Shown here: in pieces, positions 7,639-16,210 of the stretch
Layout of the letters: each line of letters opens with the position of its first letter
How positions within the stretch are numbered: position 1 is the stretch's first letter
Assembly: GCF_003001935.1 (NCBI RefSeq)
Contig: NZ_PVNG01000001.1
Span: 372,001-436,000, forward strand
Length of the DNA stretch: 64,000 bases
Direction: 5' to 3'
From: Nonomuraea fuscirosea
GTDB lineage: Bacteria; Actinomycetota; Actinomycetes; Streptosporangiales; Streptosporangiaceae
Position numbers and translations under genes: made by a program
Notes under the pieces: generated by a model
Databases searched by the model: none
What the model saw: only the letters and a program-made list of their open reading frames with translations
What the model was told of the DNA's origin: nothing

Positions 7639-8994
7639 TCAGTACATCAGGGACGGCTCGCGCCGCTCGGCCGCGGGCAGCGGCGCCCGTTCCGCCGCGC
7701 CCTTGCGCACGTGCCTGGTCAGCAGCACGGTCTCGGCCACCGCCAGCGCGCCGTACAGGAGGGTGAAGAGGGTCAGCGAGGTGGCCACCTCGGCCAGCGA
7801 CACCCCCGGCGACACACTGGAGGCCGTGAGCAACTCGCCGGCGACCGTCCACGGCTGGCGGCCGATCTCGCTGAGCAGCCAGCCGGCGGTCACCGCGACC
7901 AGCGGCAGCGGCAGCGACAGCAGCAGCGCCCGCGAGAGCCAGGCGGGGAAGGGACGCCGGCGGCGGGTCAGCCAGAGCCCGAGCACCGACAGGCCCACGG
8001 TGGACAGCCCGAACACGATCATCACCCGGAACGACCAGAACACGATCGTCTGGTCCGGCCGGTAGTCGCCGGGGCCGAACTGCCGCTCGAAGCGCCGCTG
8101 CAGGTCCTCGGTGCCCTGGACGGTGGCGCCCGGGTCGTTCGTGGCCAGGAAGCTGAGCACGGCGGGGATCTCGACGCCTGGGACGAGGCTGAACGGGGCC
8201 GCGGCGGTGTCGCGTTCGAGGCCCTCGGCCGAGGCCAGCTTCATCGGCTGCTGCTCGTACATGAGCTTGGCGGAGGTGTCGCCGGTGGCCGCGACGAGCA
8301 CGCCCGCGAGGGCCGTCATCACCAGCGCCGCGCGGGCCGCACCACGCCACATGCCGCCGTCGCCGGTCCGGCGCGTGCGCAGCATCCAGTAGCCGCACAC
8401 CGCCAGCACGAACCCGCCCGCCACGATGAACGCCGCCCCGATCACGTGCGGGACCTGGGCCAGCGCGGTGGGGTTGGTCAGCACCGCCCACAGGTCGGTC
8501 ATCCTGGCCCGGCCGTCCACGACCTCGTAGCCCACGGGGTGCTTCATCCAGGCGTTGGCCGCGAGGATGAAGTAGGCCGACACGTTGGAGCCGACGGCCG
8601 CCGCCCAGATGCAGGCCAGGTGCGCCCGCTTCGGCAGCCGGTCCCAGCCGAAGATCCACAGGCCGAGGAACGTGGACTCCATGAAGAACGCCAGCAGCGC
8701 CTCCATGGCCAGCGGCGCCCCGAAGACGTCGCCCACGAAGACGGAGTACTCGCTCCAGTTCATCCCGAACTGGAACTCCTGCACGATGCCGGTGACCACG
8801 CCCATGGCGAAGTTGATCAGGAACAGCTTCCCGAAGAACTTCGTCAGCGTCAGGTACTGCTCCTTGCCCGTACGGTGCCAGGCCGTCTGCAGGCCGGCCA
8901 CGAAGATCCCGAGACCGATGGTCAAGGGCACGAACAGAAAGTGGTAGACGGTGGTCACCCCGAACTGCCACCGCGCAAGGTCTAGTGCGTCCAT
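7639..8994 (-). CDS. cydA: Cytochrome bd quinol oxidase subunit I
   Basis: This 451-residue haem-binding subunit starts MDALDLARWQFGVTTVYHF, with the N-terminal haem-ligand histidine in YHFLFVPLTIGLG. A second candidate ligand is in VPHVIGAAF, and the diagnostic GRQPW motif is present near residue 370. The quinol-binding loop is short, as in the many bacterial CydA proteins that lack the long E. coli-type loop. It is first in a two-gene operon with cydB. The 196-base upstream region holds a conspicuous pair of mirrored palindromes that probably controls it. Confidence 0.95.
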   Translation of the reverse strand: MDALDLARWQFGVTTVYHFLFVPLTIGLGIFVAGLQTAWHRTGKEQYLTLTKFFGKLFLINFAMGVVTGIVQEFQFGMNWSEYSVFVGDVFGAPLAMEALLAFFMESTFLGLWIFGWDRLPKRAHLACIWAAAVGSNVSAYFILAANAWMKHPVGYEVVDGRARMTDLWAVLTNPTALAQVPHVIGAAFIVAGGFVLAVCGYWMLRTRRTGDGGMWRGAARAALVMTALAGVLVAATGDTSAKLMYEQQPMKLASAEGLERDTAAAPFSLVPGVEIPAVLSFLATNDPGATVQGTEDLQRRFERQFGPGDYRPDQTIVFWSFRVMIVFGLSTVGLSVLGLWLTRRRRPFPAWLSRALLLSLPLPLVAVTAGWLLSEIGRQPWTVAGELLTASSVSPGVSLAEVATSLTLFTLLYGALAVAETVLLTRHVRKGAAERAPLPAAERREPSLMY

Positions 8995-9014
8995 TCTCCC
9001 CGCCGACTCCCTGA

Positions 9015-9066
9015 GCTCTACACGCTGTAGTACATCTACCCACAGTAGTACTACAAGCTGTAGAGC
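9015..9066. promoter_or_regulatory. Mirrored operator pair upstream of cydA
   Basis: Site one, GCTCTACACGCTGTAGTAC (9015-9033), contains CTACA-N3-TGTAG. Site two, GTACTACAAGCTGTAGAGC (9048-9066), contains the same dyad and is nearly the reverse complement of site one. The sites therefore form a large inverted repeat with 14 bases between arms and 33 bp between centres, about three helical turns. TACA/TGTA half-sites are used by BlaI/MecI/CopY-type repressors, so that family is the first guess. The pair lies 20-72 bases upstream of the cydA start. Confidence 0.7.
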
Positions 9067-9170
9067 AATGGGATGCGTTCTTGGTCACATCCCCTTCGCT
9101 GGACTTCCGACGGTCATCGAGGATGGCGCGGGCGGGCTCGTCAGCGCGTCCCCCGCCGGGCTGACAAGCG

Positions 9171-9190
9171 GGTCCGCCGCGCGGCGGACC
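9171..9190 (-). terminator. Hairpin after the deacetylase gene
   Basis: GGTCCGCCGC at 9171-9180 is followed directly by its perfect reverse complement at 9181-9190. The 20-bp palindrome sits immediately after the stop codon of the minus-strand deacetylase gene. No T-run is visible. Confidence 0.5.
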
Positions 9191-10114
9191 TCAGCGGACG
9201 CGGGCGGCGGCCAGGTACGCCTGGAGGTTCCCCAGCTCGTAGCCGCGCCGCCGGATCTTCTCGACCAGGACGCGGAAGTCCCTGGCCAGGTTGGGGCGGA
9301 AGTGCATCAGCAGGATGTCGCCGGGGCGCAGCCGCTTGTCGGGCACCTGGTAGGCGATCTTCCCGCCCGGCTGCACGGTCGCGGTCCAGAGGAGCACGGC
9401 CGTCACGCCGCAGTTCTCGGCGGCCGTGAGCGTGTCGGTGTTGTAGACGCCGAACGGCGGCCGGAACAGCGTGGGCCGCGCGCCGACCTGCTTGCCGATG
9501 AGCTTGGCCGCGCCGCAGATCTCCCTGCGCTGGGCGTCGCGGCCCAGCAGGCGGAGGTCGGGATGGGTGAGGGTGTGGTTCTCGACGGGCACTCCGGCAT
9601 CCCGCAATTGCCGGAAATATCCCCACTTGCCGGCGCCGACGTAGCGGGCCCGGCCGCCCGCCTCGTCCGGGGTGCCCTTGGCCTCGACCGCGTCGCGCAT
9701 GGCGAAGGCGGTGACCGGGATGCGCTGGTCGCGAATCTGCGCGGTGAAGCCGGGGTCCTGCTCCCAGCCGTCGTCGATGGTGAGGAAGACGACCTTGCGC
9801 TTGGTGGGGATGGAGCTGATCACGGGCGGGAGGCCGCCGGTGCGCTCGATCGGGCGCACCTCACCGGTCCTGGGCATCACGCCGGGCGGGCCGGCCGGGG
9901 GCGCTGTCGAAGGGGCCTTCGAGGGCGCCGTCCGTGACACCGCCGGGGTCGCCGATCCGGCGGCTCCGGTGCCGGTCCCGGCCGGCGCGCACGCCGCCAG
10001 CATCACCACACACGCCCCGGCGGCCGCCCGCCCGGCAGCCGCGCCGATCGGCCCGCCGATCACCCCGCCGATCACCCCGTCGCCCGTCCCGTACGTCCTC
10101 CGCCCCCTGCGCAT
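9191..10114 (-). CDS. Polysaccharide deacetylase (NodB domain) lipoprotein
   Basis: This 307-residue protein has an N-terminal hydrophobic stretch ending in lipobox LAAC, then a Pro/Thr/Ala-rich linker to about residue 100. A NodB-type deacetylase domain follows. The metal-site motifs are visible: TIDDGW (catalytic and metal Asp pair), NHTLTHPDL (metal His pair), RPPFGVYN (catalytic Arg region) and LLMHF (terminal catalytic His). It should act outside the membrane, removing acetyl groups from cell-wall or other polysaccharide. It stands alone between cydAB and a CoxG-like gene. Confidence 0.88.
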   Translation of the reverse strand: MRRGRRTYGTGDGVIGGVIGGPIGAAAGRAAAGACVVMLAACAPAGTGTGAAGSATPAVSRTAPSKAPSTAPPAGPPGVMPRTGEVRPIERTGGLPPVISSIPTKRKVVFLTIDDGWEQDPGFTAQIRDQRIPVTAFAMRDAVEAKGTPDEAGGRARYVGAGKWGYFRQLRDAGVPVENHTLTHPDLRLLGRDAQRREICGAAKLIGKQVGARPTLFRPPFGVYNTDTLTAAENCGVTAVLLWTATVQPGGKIAYQVPDKRLRPGDILLMHFRPNLARDFRVLVEKIRRRGYELGNLQAYLAAARVR

Positions 10115-10209
10115 GGGGCACCATCTTGCCAGTCTTGATCACCGCGCCATGCCCGCGTCTGGCAGGTGTTGCCCTTATCGGGCCGTCCGCGTCTGCCTAA
10201 AGTGTCTGC

Positions 10210-10974
10210 ATGAAGGTGGCGGGCAGCGCCGTGATCGGCGTGCACAGGGACCAGGCGTGGACGGCGCTGCGGGATCCGGAGGTGCTGGTGCGCACCATTC
10301 CGGGATGCGAGCGGCTGGAGGAGACGGGGCCGGACACGTACCGGATGACGGTCAACGCGGGGGTGGCCTCCATCAAGGGCGTCTACCAGGGAGAGGTGTC
10401 GCTGGGCGACCCGCTGGCGCCGGAGAGCTTCACGCTGCGGGCGTGCGGGCAGGGCGCGCCGGGAACCGTGGACGCGACCGTACAGGTCCGGCTGAGCGAG
10501 GTCGACGGCGGGACGCGGGTCGACTACGACGCCGAGGCCGTGATCGGCGGCATGATCGGCGGGGTCGGGCAGCGGATGCTGGGAGCGGCGGCCAGGCGGA
10601 CGGCGGCGGAGTTCTTCTCGGCCGTGGACGAGCACCTGCGCGCGCCCGCCGAGATCTGCGAGGTCGTGCCCTACGCCGCCGCGCCCGGCGAGCTCGCCGG
10701 GCCCTCTGGCACCGTTCAGCCCGCCGGGGCCGCCCAGTCCCCGGACGCCGTTCCGTCCTCCGGCTCCGCCGCCCAAGCCGCCGGAGCCGTCCAGGCCGTT
10801 CAGCCCGCGCAGGCGCCCCGAACGGCCGGAACGGTCTACGAGCGGCCCGCCGCGCGGCACACCGAGACCCGCCCATGGGTGATGCTGGCCTCCTTCGGCA
10901 TGGGCGCGGGCGTCGCGCTCGCCGGAGCGGCGGTGGGCTGGCTGTTCGGGCGCGGGTGGCGGCGCGACGCCTGA
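10210..10974 (+). CDS. CoxG-like SRPBCC-domain protein with C-terminal membrane anchor
   Basis: This 254-residue protein begins with a domain of about 150 residues like CoxG (carbon monoxide dehydrogenase subunit G): VIGVHRDQAWTALRDPEVLVRTIPGCERLEE, YRMTVNAGVASIKGVYQGEV and GGMIGGVGQRMLGAAARRTAAEFF. An Ala/Pro-rich linker (about 155-215) and one membrane helix (WVMLASFGMGAGVALAGAAVGWLF) follow. CoxG recruits CO dehydrogenase to the membrane, but no coxSML genes are present here, so its role is open; SRPBCC folds bind many hydrophobic ligands. Confidence 0.75.
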   Translation: MKVAGSAVIGVHRDQAWTALRDPEVLVRTIPGCERLEETGPDTYRMTVNAGVASIKGVYQGEVSLGDPLAPESFTLRACGQGAPGTVDATVQVRLSEVDGGTRVDYDAEAVIGGMIGGVGQRMLGAAARRTAAEFFSAVDEHLRAPAEICEVVPYAAAPGELAGPSGTVQPAGAAQSPDAVPSSGSAAQAAGAVQAVQPAQAPRTAGTVYERPAARHTETRPWVMLASFGMGAGVALAGAAVGWLFGRGWRRDA

Positions 10975-11051
10975 GGCCGGCGGCGCGGCGCCTGAGGGCG
11001 GTGGCGTCGTGGACTCTCGCGGAAAAGGATCTCCGGGCGTAGCGTGGCGGT

Positions 11052-11948
11052 ATGCGGCAGGCACACGCTGAAGACGCACGGACCGAGGCCAGGCGAGTCG
11101 TACGCGACCTGCTGGGCGAGGAGCGCCCGACGGCCGAGACGCTGATCGGAGACGTGCGCCCCGTGCTCGGCGACGACCGCACCGGGCGCACGCTCGACCT
11201 GGCCCTCGGCGCCCAGCTCACCAGGCGCTCGGCGGAGCTGGCCGCCATCGCCGCGCTGCTGGTCGGCACCCGCGAGCTGGGCGAGCAGTGGTGGGGCAGG
11301 TCCAGGGGCGGCAAGCTGCCCCCGCCCGACGAGGTGGTGCGCACGGCCGTCGCGATCGAGCCGTGGACCGATCTGACCGCTCTGGAGATGCTCGCCGCCT
11401 GGATCGCCGACGACGCCGCCGACCAGCTCTGGGGCGCGCCCGTCGCGCAGGTCGACCTCAACTCCTGGCAGGCCGAGGACCGCTTCGACCTGCCGCCGGA
11501 CGTCAGGCCGGGCCAGCGGCTCGTCGTGCACTTCGACGCCGGCGGCAGGCTCGACGCGGTCGTCGCCCGCAGGGCCGACGAGGAGCTCGGCTCCAACCTG
11601 GACTTCCATTCGCTGCGTTACTCCCGCCCGGCCGAGGCCCAGTGGAGCTGGGGCGTGGCGGCCGGGCTCGGGCCGCACCGGCTGCCGGGGGAGAGCCCCG
11701 ACCCCTACGCGCGCGAGGTGCCCGCCGGCGCCGCCGACGTGCTGCGGGCGTGGGCGATGCGCCACGGCGCCACCCGCGAGCAGCTCGGCGAGAGCTGGCG
11801 GACCGTGGGCGACGTGGTGGCCGCCATCGAGCGGGTGGACTGGATGTGGCGCAGCGGCGAGTGGTTCGGCTGGTGGCGCGGGGCCTCGGCGCTGGTCGAC
11901 GATTCCGCGTACCTGCCGTACCGGCTGGAGGAACTGGCCGCGGGATAG
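11052..11948 (+). CDS. Hypothetical protein
   Basis: This 298-residue soluble protein is one I do not recognise. It lacks a signal peptide or membrane helices. The N-terminal 110 residues are helical and charged, and the C-terminal half is rich in tryptophan (QWWGR, AQWSWGV, WMWRSGEWFGWWRG). The ATG at 11052 follows a GTGGCGG stretch that may act as ribosome site. It lies between the CoxG-like gene and the FrnE-like gene on the same strand, with gaps of 77 and 34 bases. Coding bias matches the neighbours, so it is very likely a real gene. Confidence 0.7.
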   Translation: MRQAHAEDARTEARRVVRDLLGEERPTAETLIGDVRPVLGDDRTGRTLDLALGAQLTRRSAELAAIAALLVGTRELGEQWWGRSRGGKLPPPDEVVRTAVAIEPWTDLTALEMLAAWIADDAADQLWGAPVAQVDLNSWQAEDRFDLPPDVRPGQRLVVHFDAGGRLDAVVARRADEELGSNLDFHSLRYSRPAEAQWSWGVAAGLGPHRLPGESPDPYAREVPAGAADVLRAWAMRHGATREQLGESWRTVGDVVAAIERVDWMWRSGEWFGWWRGASALVDDSAYLPYRLEELAAG

Positions 11949-11982
11949 GAATCAACGGCGGGCGGCGTCGGTTGAGGCCGAC

Positions 11983-12654
11983 ATGAAGGTGGAGATTTTC
12001 TCTGACGTCGTGTGCCCGTGGTGTTACATCGGCCACGCCAGGTTCGCCAAGGCCGCCGAGCGGTTCCGCGACAAGGGCGGCTCGATCGAGGTGACGATGC
12101 GGCCGTTCCAGCTCGATCCGGACGCCCCGGCCAAGGGCGAGCCGCTGATCCCGTCGATGGAGCGCAAGTTCGGGCCCAACGCCCGCCAGATGATCGATCG
12201 GGTCGTCGGCACCGCGGCCGAGGAGGGCCTGGAGCTCGACTACGACCGGGCGCTCAACGCCACCACCCTGGCGGCGCACCGCCTCATCGAGGTGGCCGGG
12301 CGGCAGGGGCTCGGCGAGGAGATGGCCGGGCGGCTCTTCCGCGCCTACTTCTCCGAGGGCCGCGACGTGTCCGACCCCGGGGTGCTGGCCGAGCTGGCCG
12401 CCGAGGTGGGCGTGACGGACACGGGGGAGGGGGCGGAGGAGGTGCGTGAGCAGCTGGCCAGGGCCCGCTCGCTCGGCATCAGCGGGGTGCCGCTCTTCCT
12501 GTTCGAGGGCAAGTACGCCGTCTCGGGCGCGCAGCCGGTCGACACCTTCGCCGCCGCGATCGACGAGGTGGCCGAGCGCACCGGCCAGACGCCGATCACC
12601 CAGCTCGCCGCCCCGGCCGAGGGGTGCGACGACGACGGCGTCTGCGCGGTCTGA
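11983..12654 (+). CDS. DsbA-family oxidoreductase, FrnE-like
   Basis: This 223-residue thioredoxin-fold protein has the active-site CPWC motif at residues 11-14 (SDVVCPWCYIGHARF). It also shows the FrnE-type landmarks ATTLAAHRLIEVAG, AYFSEGRDVSD and the cis-proline loop SLGISGVPLFLFEGKYAVSGAQP. Such cytoplasmic proteins act as thiol-disulfide isomerases or oxidoreductases. No signal peptide is seen. Two further cysteines lie at the C-terminus (EGCDDDGVCAV) and may be a secondary redox or metal site. A MarR gene follows after 38 bases. Confidence 0.88.
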   Translation: MKVEIFSDVVCPWCYIGHARFAKAAERFRDKGGSIEVTMRPFQLDPDAPAKGEPLIPSMERKFGPNARQMIDRVVGTAAEEGLELDYDRALNATTLAAHRLIEVAGRQGLGEEMAGRLFRAYFSEGRDVSDPGVLAELAAEVGVTDTGEGAEEVREQLARARSLGISGVPLFLFEGKYAVSGAQPVDTFAAAIDEVAERTGQTPITQLAAPAEGCDDDGVCAV

Positions 12655-12692
12655 GCGGCTCCGGGGCCACCGGCGGGTGGGAGAATCGCAGG

Positions 12693-13112
12693 GTGTCGAG
12701 ACCTCGCCTTGGTTATCTGCTCAAGCACGCCAACCTGCGCCTGTCCGAGCTGGTGGGCGCGGCGCTGGCGCCGTACGGGATCGACGGGCGTGAGTTCGCG
12801 GTGCTCGCGCTGCTCGACTCGCCCGTGCCCATGTCGCAGCTCGACGCGGCCAGGCGGCTCGGGATCGACCGCACGACGATGGTGGCCATGGTCGACGCGC
12901 TGGAGCGCAAGGACCTCGTCCGCCGCCGGCCGCATCCCGACGACCGGCGCAAGAACGTGGTCGAGCCGACCGAGCGCGGGCACCGGACGCTGGGCGGGGC
13001 CAGGATCGCCGTGGACGCGGCGGAGGAGGAGTTCCTGTCCGCATTGTCCGGCGGCGACGCCGGGCTCCTCAGAGACGTCCTGGAGCGCCTGGTCCCGCCT
13101 CCAGCGGGCTGA
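12693..13112 (+). CDS. MarR-family transcriptional regulator
   Basis: This 139-residue winged-helix protein has LRLSELVGAALAPYGIDGREFAVLALL, MSQLDAARRLGIDRTTMVAMVDALERKDLVRRRPHPDDRRKNVVEPTERG and a C-terminal dimerisation helix. The recognition helix and the wing with the conserved DDRR are clear. The start is GTG 12693 with GGTGGGAG upstream. An earlier in-frame ATG would overlap the FrnE-like gene. It may control the adjacent FrnE-like oxidoreductase. Its last 44 bases overlap the end of the convergent thymidine kinase gene. Confidence 0.88.
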   Translation: MSRPRLGYLLKHANLRLSELVGAALAPYGIDGREFAVLALLDSPVPMSQLDAARRLGIDRTTMVAMVDALERKDLVRRRPHPDDRRKNVVEPTERGHRTLGGARIAVDAAEEEFLSALSGGDAGLLRDVLERLVPPPAG

Positions 13113-13743
13113 GCGCGCCCTCCCCGAGCTGGCCGGCCCGGTGGTGGCGGCGGCACAACACCTGATAGCGCACGTGCGCGGCGTCGGTGTCGCCGATCAC
13201 CACCTGCTCGCCGGTGCGCGCCATCGCCCCGCCCACGATCCTGGCGTTGAGCTGGCCGGGCCGCCCGCACCAGCACAGCACCTCGACCTGCAGCCGGCAC
13301 ACCTCGTCGGCCAGCTCGAACAGCCGCTGCGCCGCCGGGAACATCACCGACCTGAAGTCCGAGGCCAGCCCGAAGGCGTAGACGTCCACGCCGTGGCCGT
13401 CCACCAGATCGGCCAGCTGCTCGATCTGCTCGACGGTGTAGAAGCAGGCCTCGTCGCAGATGAGGTAGTCGATGCGGTCGTGCGCGGTCACCAGCCGGAC
13501 CAGGTCCACGGAGTCCTCGACCTCGATGGCCTCAAGCCCGAGCCCTATCCTGCTGGTCACCTTCGGGCCGCCCGAGCGGTCGTGCTTGGTCAGCACCAGG
13601 CCGCGCCGGCCCTGCCGTCCGTGGTTGTAGTTCATCTGGAGCGCAAGGGTGGACTTCCCGCAGTCCATGGGACCGAAGTAGAACTTCAGTACGGCATCCC
13701 TGGCTCCAGAGGGCACGGCAGACAAGGCAGACAGTTCAGTCAC
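13069..13743 (-). CDS. tdk: Thymidine kinase
   Basis: This 224-residue type II thymidine kinase phosphorylates thymidine to dTMP in nucleotide salvage. It shows the P-loop FYFGPMDCGKST, the DEACF lid motif in YLICDEACFYTVEQIEQLADL, and FGLASDFR. Zinc-binding cysteines are in VLCWCGRPG and VLCRRHH. GTG at 13743 gives a usual N-terminus shortly before the P-loop; an upstream ATG at 13791 would add 16 residues. The gene overlaps the convergent MarR gene at its 3' end. Confidence 0.9.
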   Translation of the reverse strand: MTELSALSAVPSGARDAVLKFYFGPMDCGKSTLALQMNYNHGRQGRRGLVLTKHDRSGGPKVTSRIGLGLEAIEVEDSVDLVRLVTAHDRIDYLICDEACFYTVEQIEQLADLVDGHGVDVYAFGLASDFRSVMFPAAQRLFELADEVCRLQVEVLCWCGRPGQLNARIVGGAMARTGEQVVIGDTDAAHVRYQVLCRRHHRAGQLGEGALSPLEAGPGAPGRL

Positions 13744-13819
13744 GGGCCGCCAGCTTAGTGGCTTGGCTTGTCCCATGACCTCGTGGGACATTTTGTCCCC
13801 TGAGTATCAGGAGGAATCA

Positions 13820-14203
13820 GTGGTCACCGATAATTCCCCGTCCAAACCGTCGTCGCTCGACGCGATGATGACCCCGGACGACCTCACGGCCGCCCAGGCG
13901 GATGCCACCCGATGGCGGTACGGCTTCCTCGTGGTCGTGGCCGGTATCGTCGCGATCCTGGTCGCGTTCGGCGCCGCCGTGTTCGCCACCGGGGAGTTCG
14001 CCGCGCTCTTCGCGGGAGTCGCGGGGGTGGTCGGTACCATTATCGGGGCTTACTTCGGCGTTCAGGCGGGTCAGTCCGGAAAGGCGAGAGTGGAGGCCGA
14101 GCTGGCCCGGTCCCAGGAGATGGTGGTCAGGCTGGCGGCCTACGTCGGCACACAGAACGCGCCCCGAGTCATCGACGAAGTGCTCGGCCGACGCCGAAGC
14201 TGA
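13820..14203 (+). CDS. Small membrane protein upstream of hyuA
   Basis: This 127-residue protein has a polar N-terminus (to about 33) and two membrane helices (YGFLVVVAGIVAILVAFGAAVF and a Gly/Ala-rich ALFAGVAGVVGTIIGAYFGV). A charged helical tail follows (ARVEAELARSQEMVVRL). I recognise no family. The start is GTG 13820, with AGGAGG five bases upstream deciding the choice over an ATG at 13763. It ends six bases before hyuA and so is probably co-transcribed. No link to hydantoin metabolism can be shown. Confidence 0.7.
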   Translation: MVTDNSPSKPSSLDAMMTPDDLTAAQADATRWRYGFLVVVAGIVAILVAFGAAVFATGEFAALFAGVAGVVGTIIGAYFGVQAGQSGKARVEAELARSQEMVVRLAAYVGTQNAPRVIDEVLGRRRS

Positions 14204-14209
14204 GGAGTC

Positions 14210-16210
14210 ATGCGTAGCGTCCGTATCGGAGTGGACACCGGAGGCACGTTCACCGACGTCGTGGCGGTGGACGAGGAGACCGGTGAGATCCTCACCACGA
14301 AGACCCCCTCGACCCCCGCGAACCCGGCCGACGGGTTTCTCGCGGGCATCGAGAAGCTGGGCCGGCACGACGCCGGCGCCATCGTGCACGGCACAACCGT
14401 GGCCACGAACCGGCTGCTGGAGGACCGGATCGAAAGCCTCGGGTTCATCACGACCGAGGGCTTCGAGTTCGTCCTGGAGATCGCCAGGCAGAGCGTGCCC
14501 GACGGTTACGGCAACTCCTACTTCTGGGTCAAGCCGCCCAGGATCGTTCCCGTGCACCTGGTCAAGACCGTCGGCGGGCGGCTCGACCACCGGGGCGAGG
14601 AGGTGTGGCCGTTCTCGGAGGAGCAGGCCGTGGAGGTGGCCCGCTGGTTCCGGGCCAAGGGCATCACCGCGATCGGGGTCTGCTTCCTGCACTCCTACGC
14701 CAACCCCGAGCACGAGCGCCGCATGCGCGAGGTGCTGTGGCGCGAGCACCCGGAGGCGGTGATCTCGCTGTCGAGCGACGTGCTGCGCGAATACCGCGAG
14801 TACGAGCGCTCGGTCACCACCCTGGTCGACGCCGCGGTCAAACCGGCCATGCGCGGCTACATCGCGAACCTGTCCAACCGGCTCGGCAAGCCGTTCTCGG
14901 TGATGAAGTCCAACGGCGGCATCCTGTCCGCCCGCGAGGTCGTCAACCAGCCCATCACCACGGTCCTGTCGGGCCCGGCGGCCGGCGCGCTCGGCGCGGC
15001 GCTCATCGCCTCGACGGCCGGGCACGAGTCGGTGATCACCCTGGACGGCGGCGGCACCTCGACCGACGTGGCCGTGGTGATCGACGGCGAGCCGTCCATC
15101 ACCACCGAGGGCTCCGTCGGCCGTTACCCGTGCAAGATCCCGATGATCGACATCATCACGGTCGGCGCGGGCGGCGGCTCGATCGCCTGGATCTCGCCCG
15201 AGGGCACGCTCAAGGTCGGGCCCAGGTCCGCGGGCGCCGACCCCGGCCCGCTCTGCTACGGCAAGGGCGGCACCGAGGTGACGGTGACGGACGCGCACGT
15301 GTTCCTCGGCCGGGTCCCGCCCCACCTGCTCGGCGGGGAGATCCCGTTGGACGCCGAGGCCGCGCGCACCGGCGTCGAGGCGCTGGCCGACAAGCTCGGC
15401 CTCACCCCCGAGCGCACGGCGACCGGGATCCTGGAGATCAGCGCGTTCAACCAGAGCAACGCCATCAGGCAGCTCACCGTCAAGCGCGGGCTGGACGTGC
15501 GGGACTTCCCGCTGGTGACGTTCGGCGGGTCGGGCCCGCTGCTGGCGTGCCGGCTGATCGACATCCTGGGCCTGCCGTCCGTGATCGTCCCGCGCGATCC
15601 GGGCAACGTCTCGGCGTTCGGGCTGCTCACGGTGGACGTCAAGAACGACTACGTCCGTACGTACGTCACCCGCGACCTCTCGCTCGGCAAGGCCGTCGAG
15701 ATCTTCCACGACCTGGAGCATCAGGCGGGCGAGGCCCTCGACCGCGAGGGCTTCGCCGACCCGGTCTACCAGCGCAGCGCGGATCTGCGGTACTACGGCC
15801 AGGCGTACGAGGTCCGGGTGCCCGCTCCCGCCGGCGAGATCGACGAGGAGTGGCAGGCCGAGGTGGTCTCCCGCTTCCACGAGGCCCACGAGAAGCTCTA
15901 CGGCTACGCCTACCGCGACGACCCGCGCCACGGCGTCGAATGGGTCAACCTGCGCGTCTCCGGCATCGGCCCCATCACCCGCCCGGTCATCAGGCGGCTG
16001 GAGAAGGCGGGCGACGGGGCCACCTCGGTGCGTCCCGTGCACTTCGACGAGACCCGCGACACCCCGATCCACCAGCGCGCGGCGCTCGGGCCCGGCGCCA
16101 CGGTGCAGGGGCCCGCGGTGATCGAGGAGTACGGCTCGACGATCCCGATCCATCCGGGCTTCACGGCAAAGGTGGACGATTACGGAAATGTGGAGATAAG
16201 TCGTGACTGA
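14210..16210 (+). CDS. hyuA: Hydantoinase/oxoprolinase family protein, subunit A
   Basis: This 666-residue protein is the ATP-binding type subunit of the hydantoinase/5-oxoprolinase/acetone-acetophenone carboxylase superfamily. It shows the nucleotide-binding start RIGVDTGGTFTDVV, IVHGTTVATNRLLE, VLSGPAAGALGAA, LDGGGTSTDVAV and SRFHEAHEKLYGY. Members hydrolyse cyclic amides or carboxylate ketones using ATP, together with the B subunit encoded next. The substrate cannot be read out. The start is ATG with GAGGAG close upstream; the stop overlaps the hyuB GTG. Confidence 0.9.
   Translation: MRSVRIGVDTGGTFTDVVAVDEETGEILTTKTPSTPANPADGFLAGIEKLGRHDAGAIVHGTTVATNRLLEDRIESLGFITTEGFEFVLEIARQSVPDGYGNSYFWVKPPRIVPVHLVKTVGGRLDHRGEEVWPFSEEQAVEVARWFRAKGITAIGVCFLHSYANPEHERRMREVLWREHPEAVISLSSDVLREYREYERSVTTLVDAAVKPAMRGYIANLSNRLGKPFSVMKSNGGILSAREVVNQPITTVLSGPAAGALGAALIASTAGHESVITLDGGGTSTDVAVVIDGEPSITTEGSVGRYPCKIPMIDIITVGAGGGSIAWISPEGTLKVGPRSAGADPGPLCYGKGGTEVTVTDAHVFLGRVPPHLLGGEIPLDAEAARTGVEALADKLGLTPERTATGILEISAFNQSNAIRQLTVKRGLDVRDFPLVTFGGSGPLLACRLIDILGLPSVIVPRDPGNVSAFGLLTVDVKNDYVRTYVTRDLSLGKAVEIFHDLEHQAGEALDREGFADPVYQRSADLRYYGQAYEVRVPAPAGEIDEEWQAEVVSRFHEAHEKLYGYAYRDDPRHGVEWVNLRVSGIGPITRPVIRRLEKAGDGATSVRPVHFDETRDTPIHQRAALGPGATVQGPAVIEEYGSTIPIHPGFTAKVDDYGNVEISRD

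Noticed and set aside
9001..9066. A Rex-type operator upstream of cydA
   Set aside because: Rex boxes have a TGTGAA-N6-TTCACA form, which is not present. The dyads here are CTACA-N3-TGTAG.
10210..13112. A possible operon for CO oxidation or redox stress from the CoxG-like, unknown, FrnE-like and MarR genes
   Set aside because: Gaps of 77, 34 and 38 bases and a lack of shared motifs give no firm evidence for one function. The genes are listed separately.
13763..13820. An earlier start (ATG 13763) for the small membrane protein
   Set aside because: AGGAGG lies five bases before GTG 13820, while the earlier ATG lacks a ribosome site and reaches into the thymidine kinase leader region.
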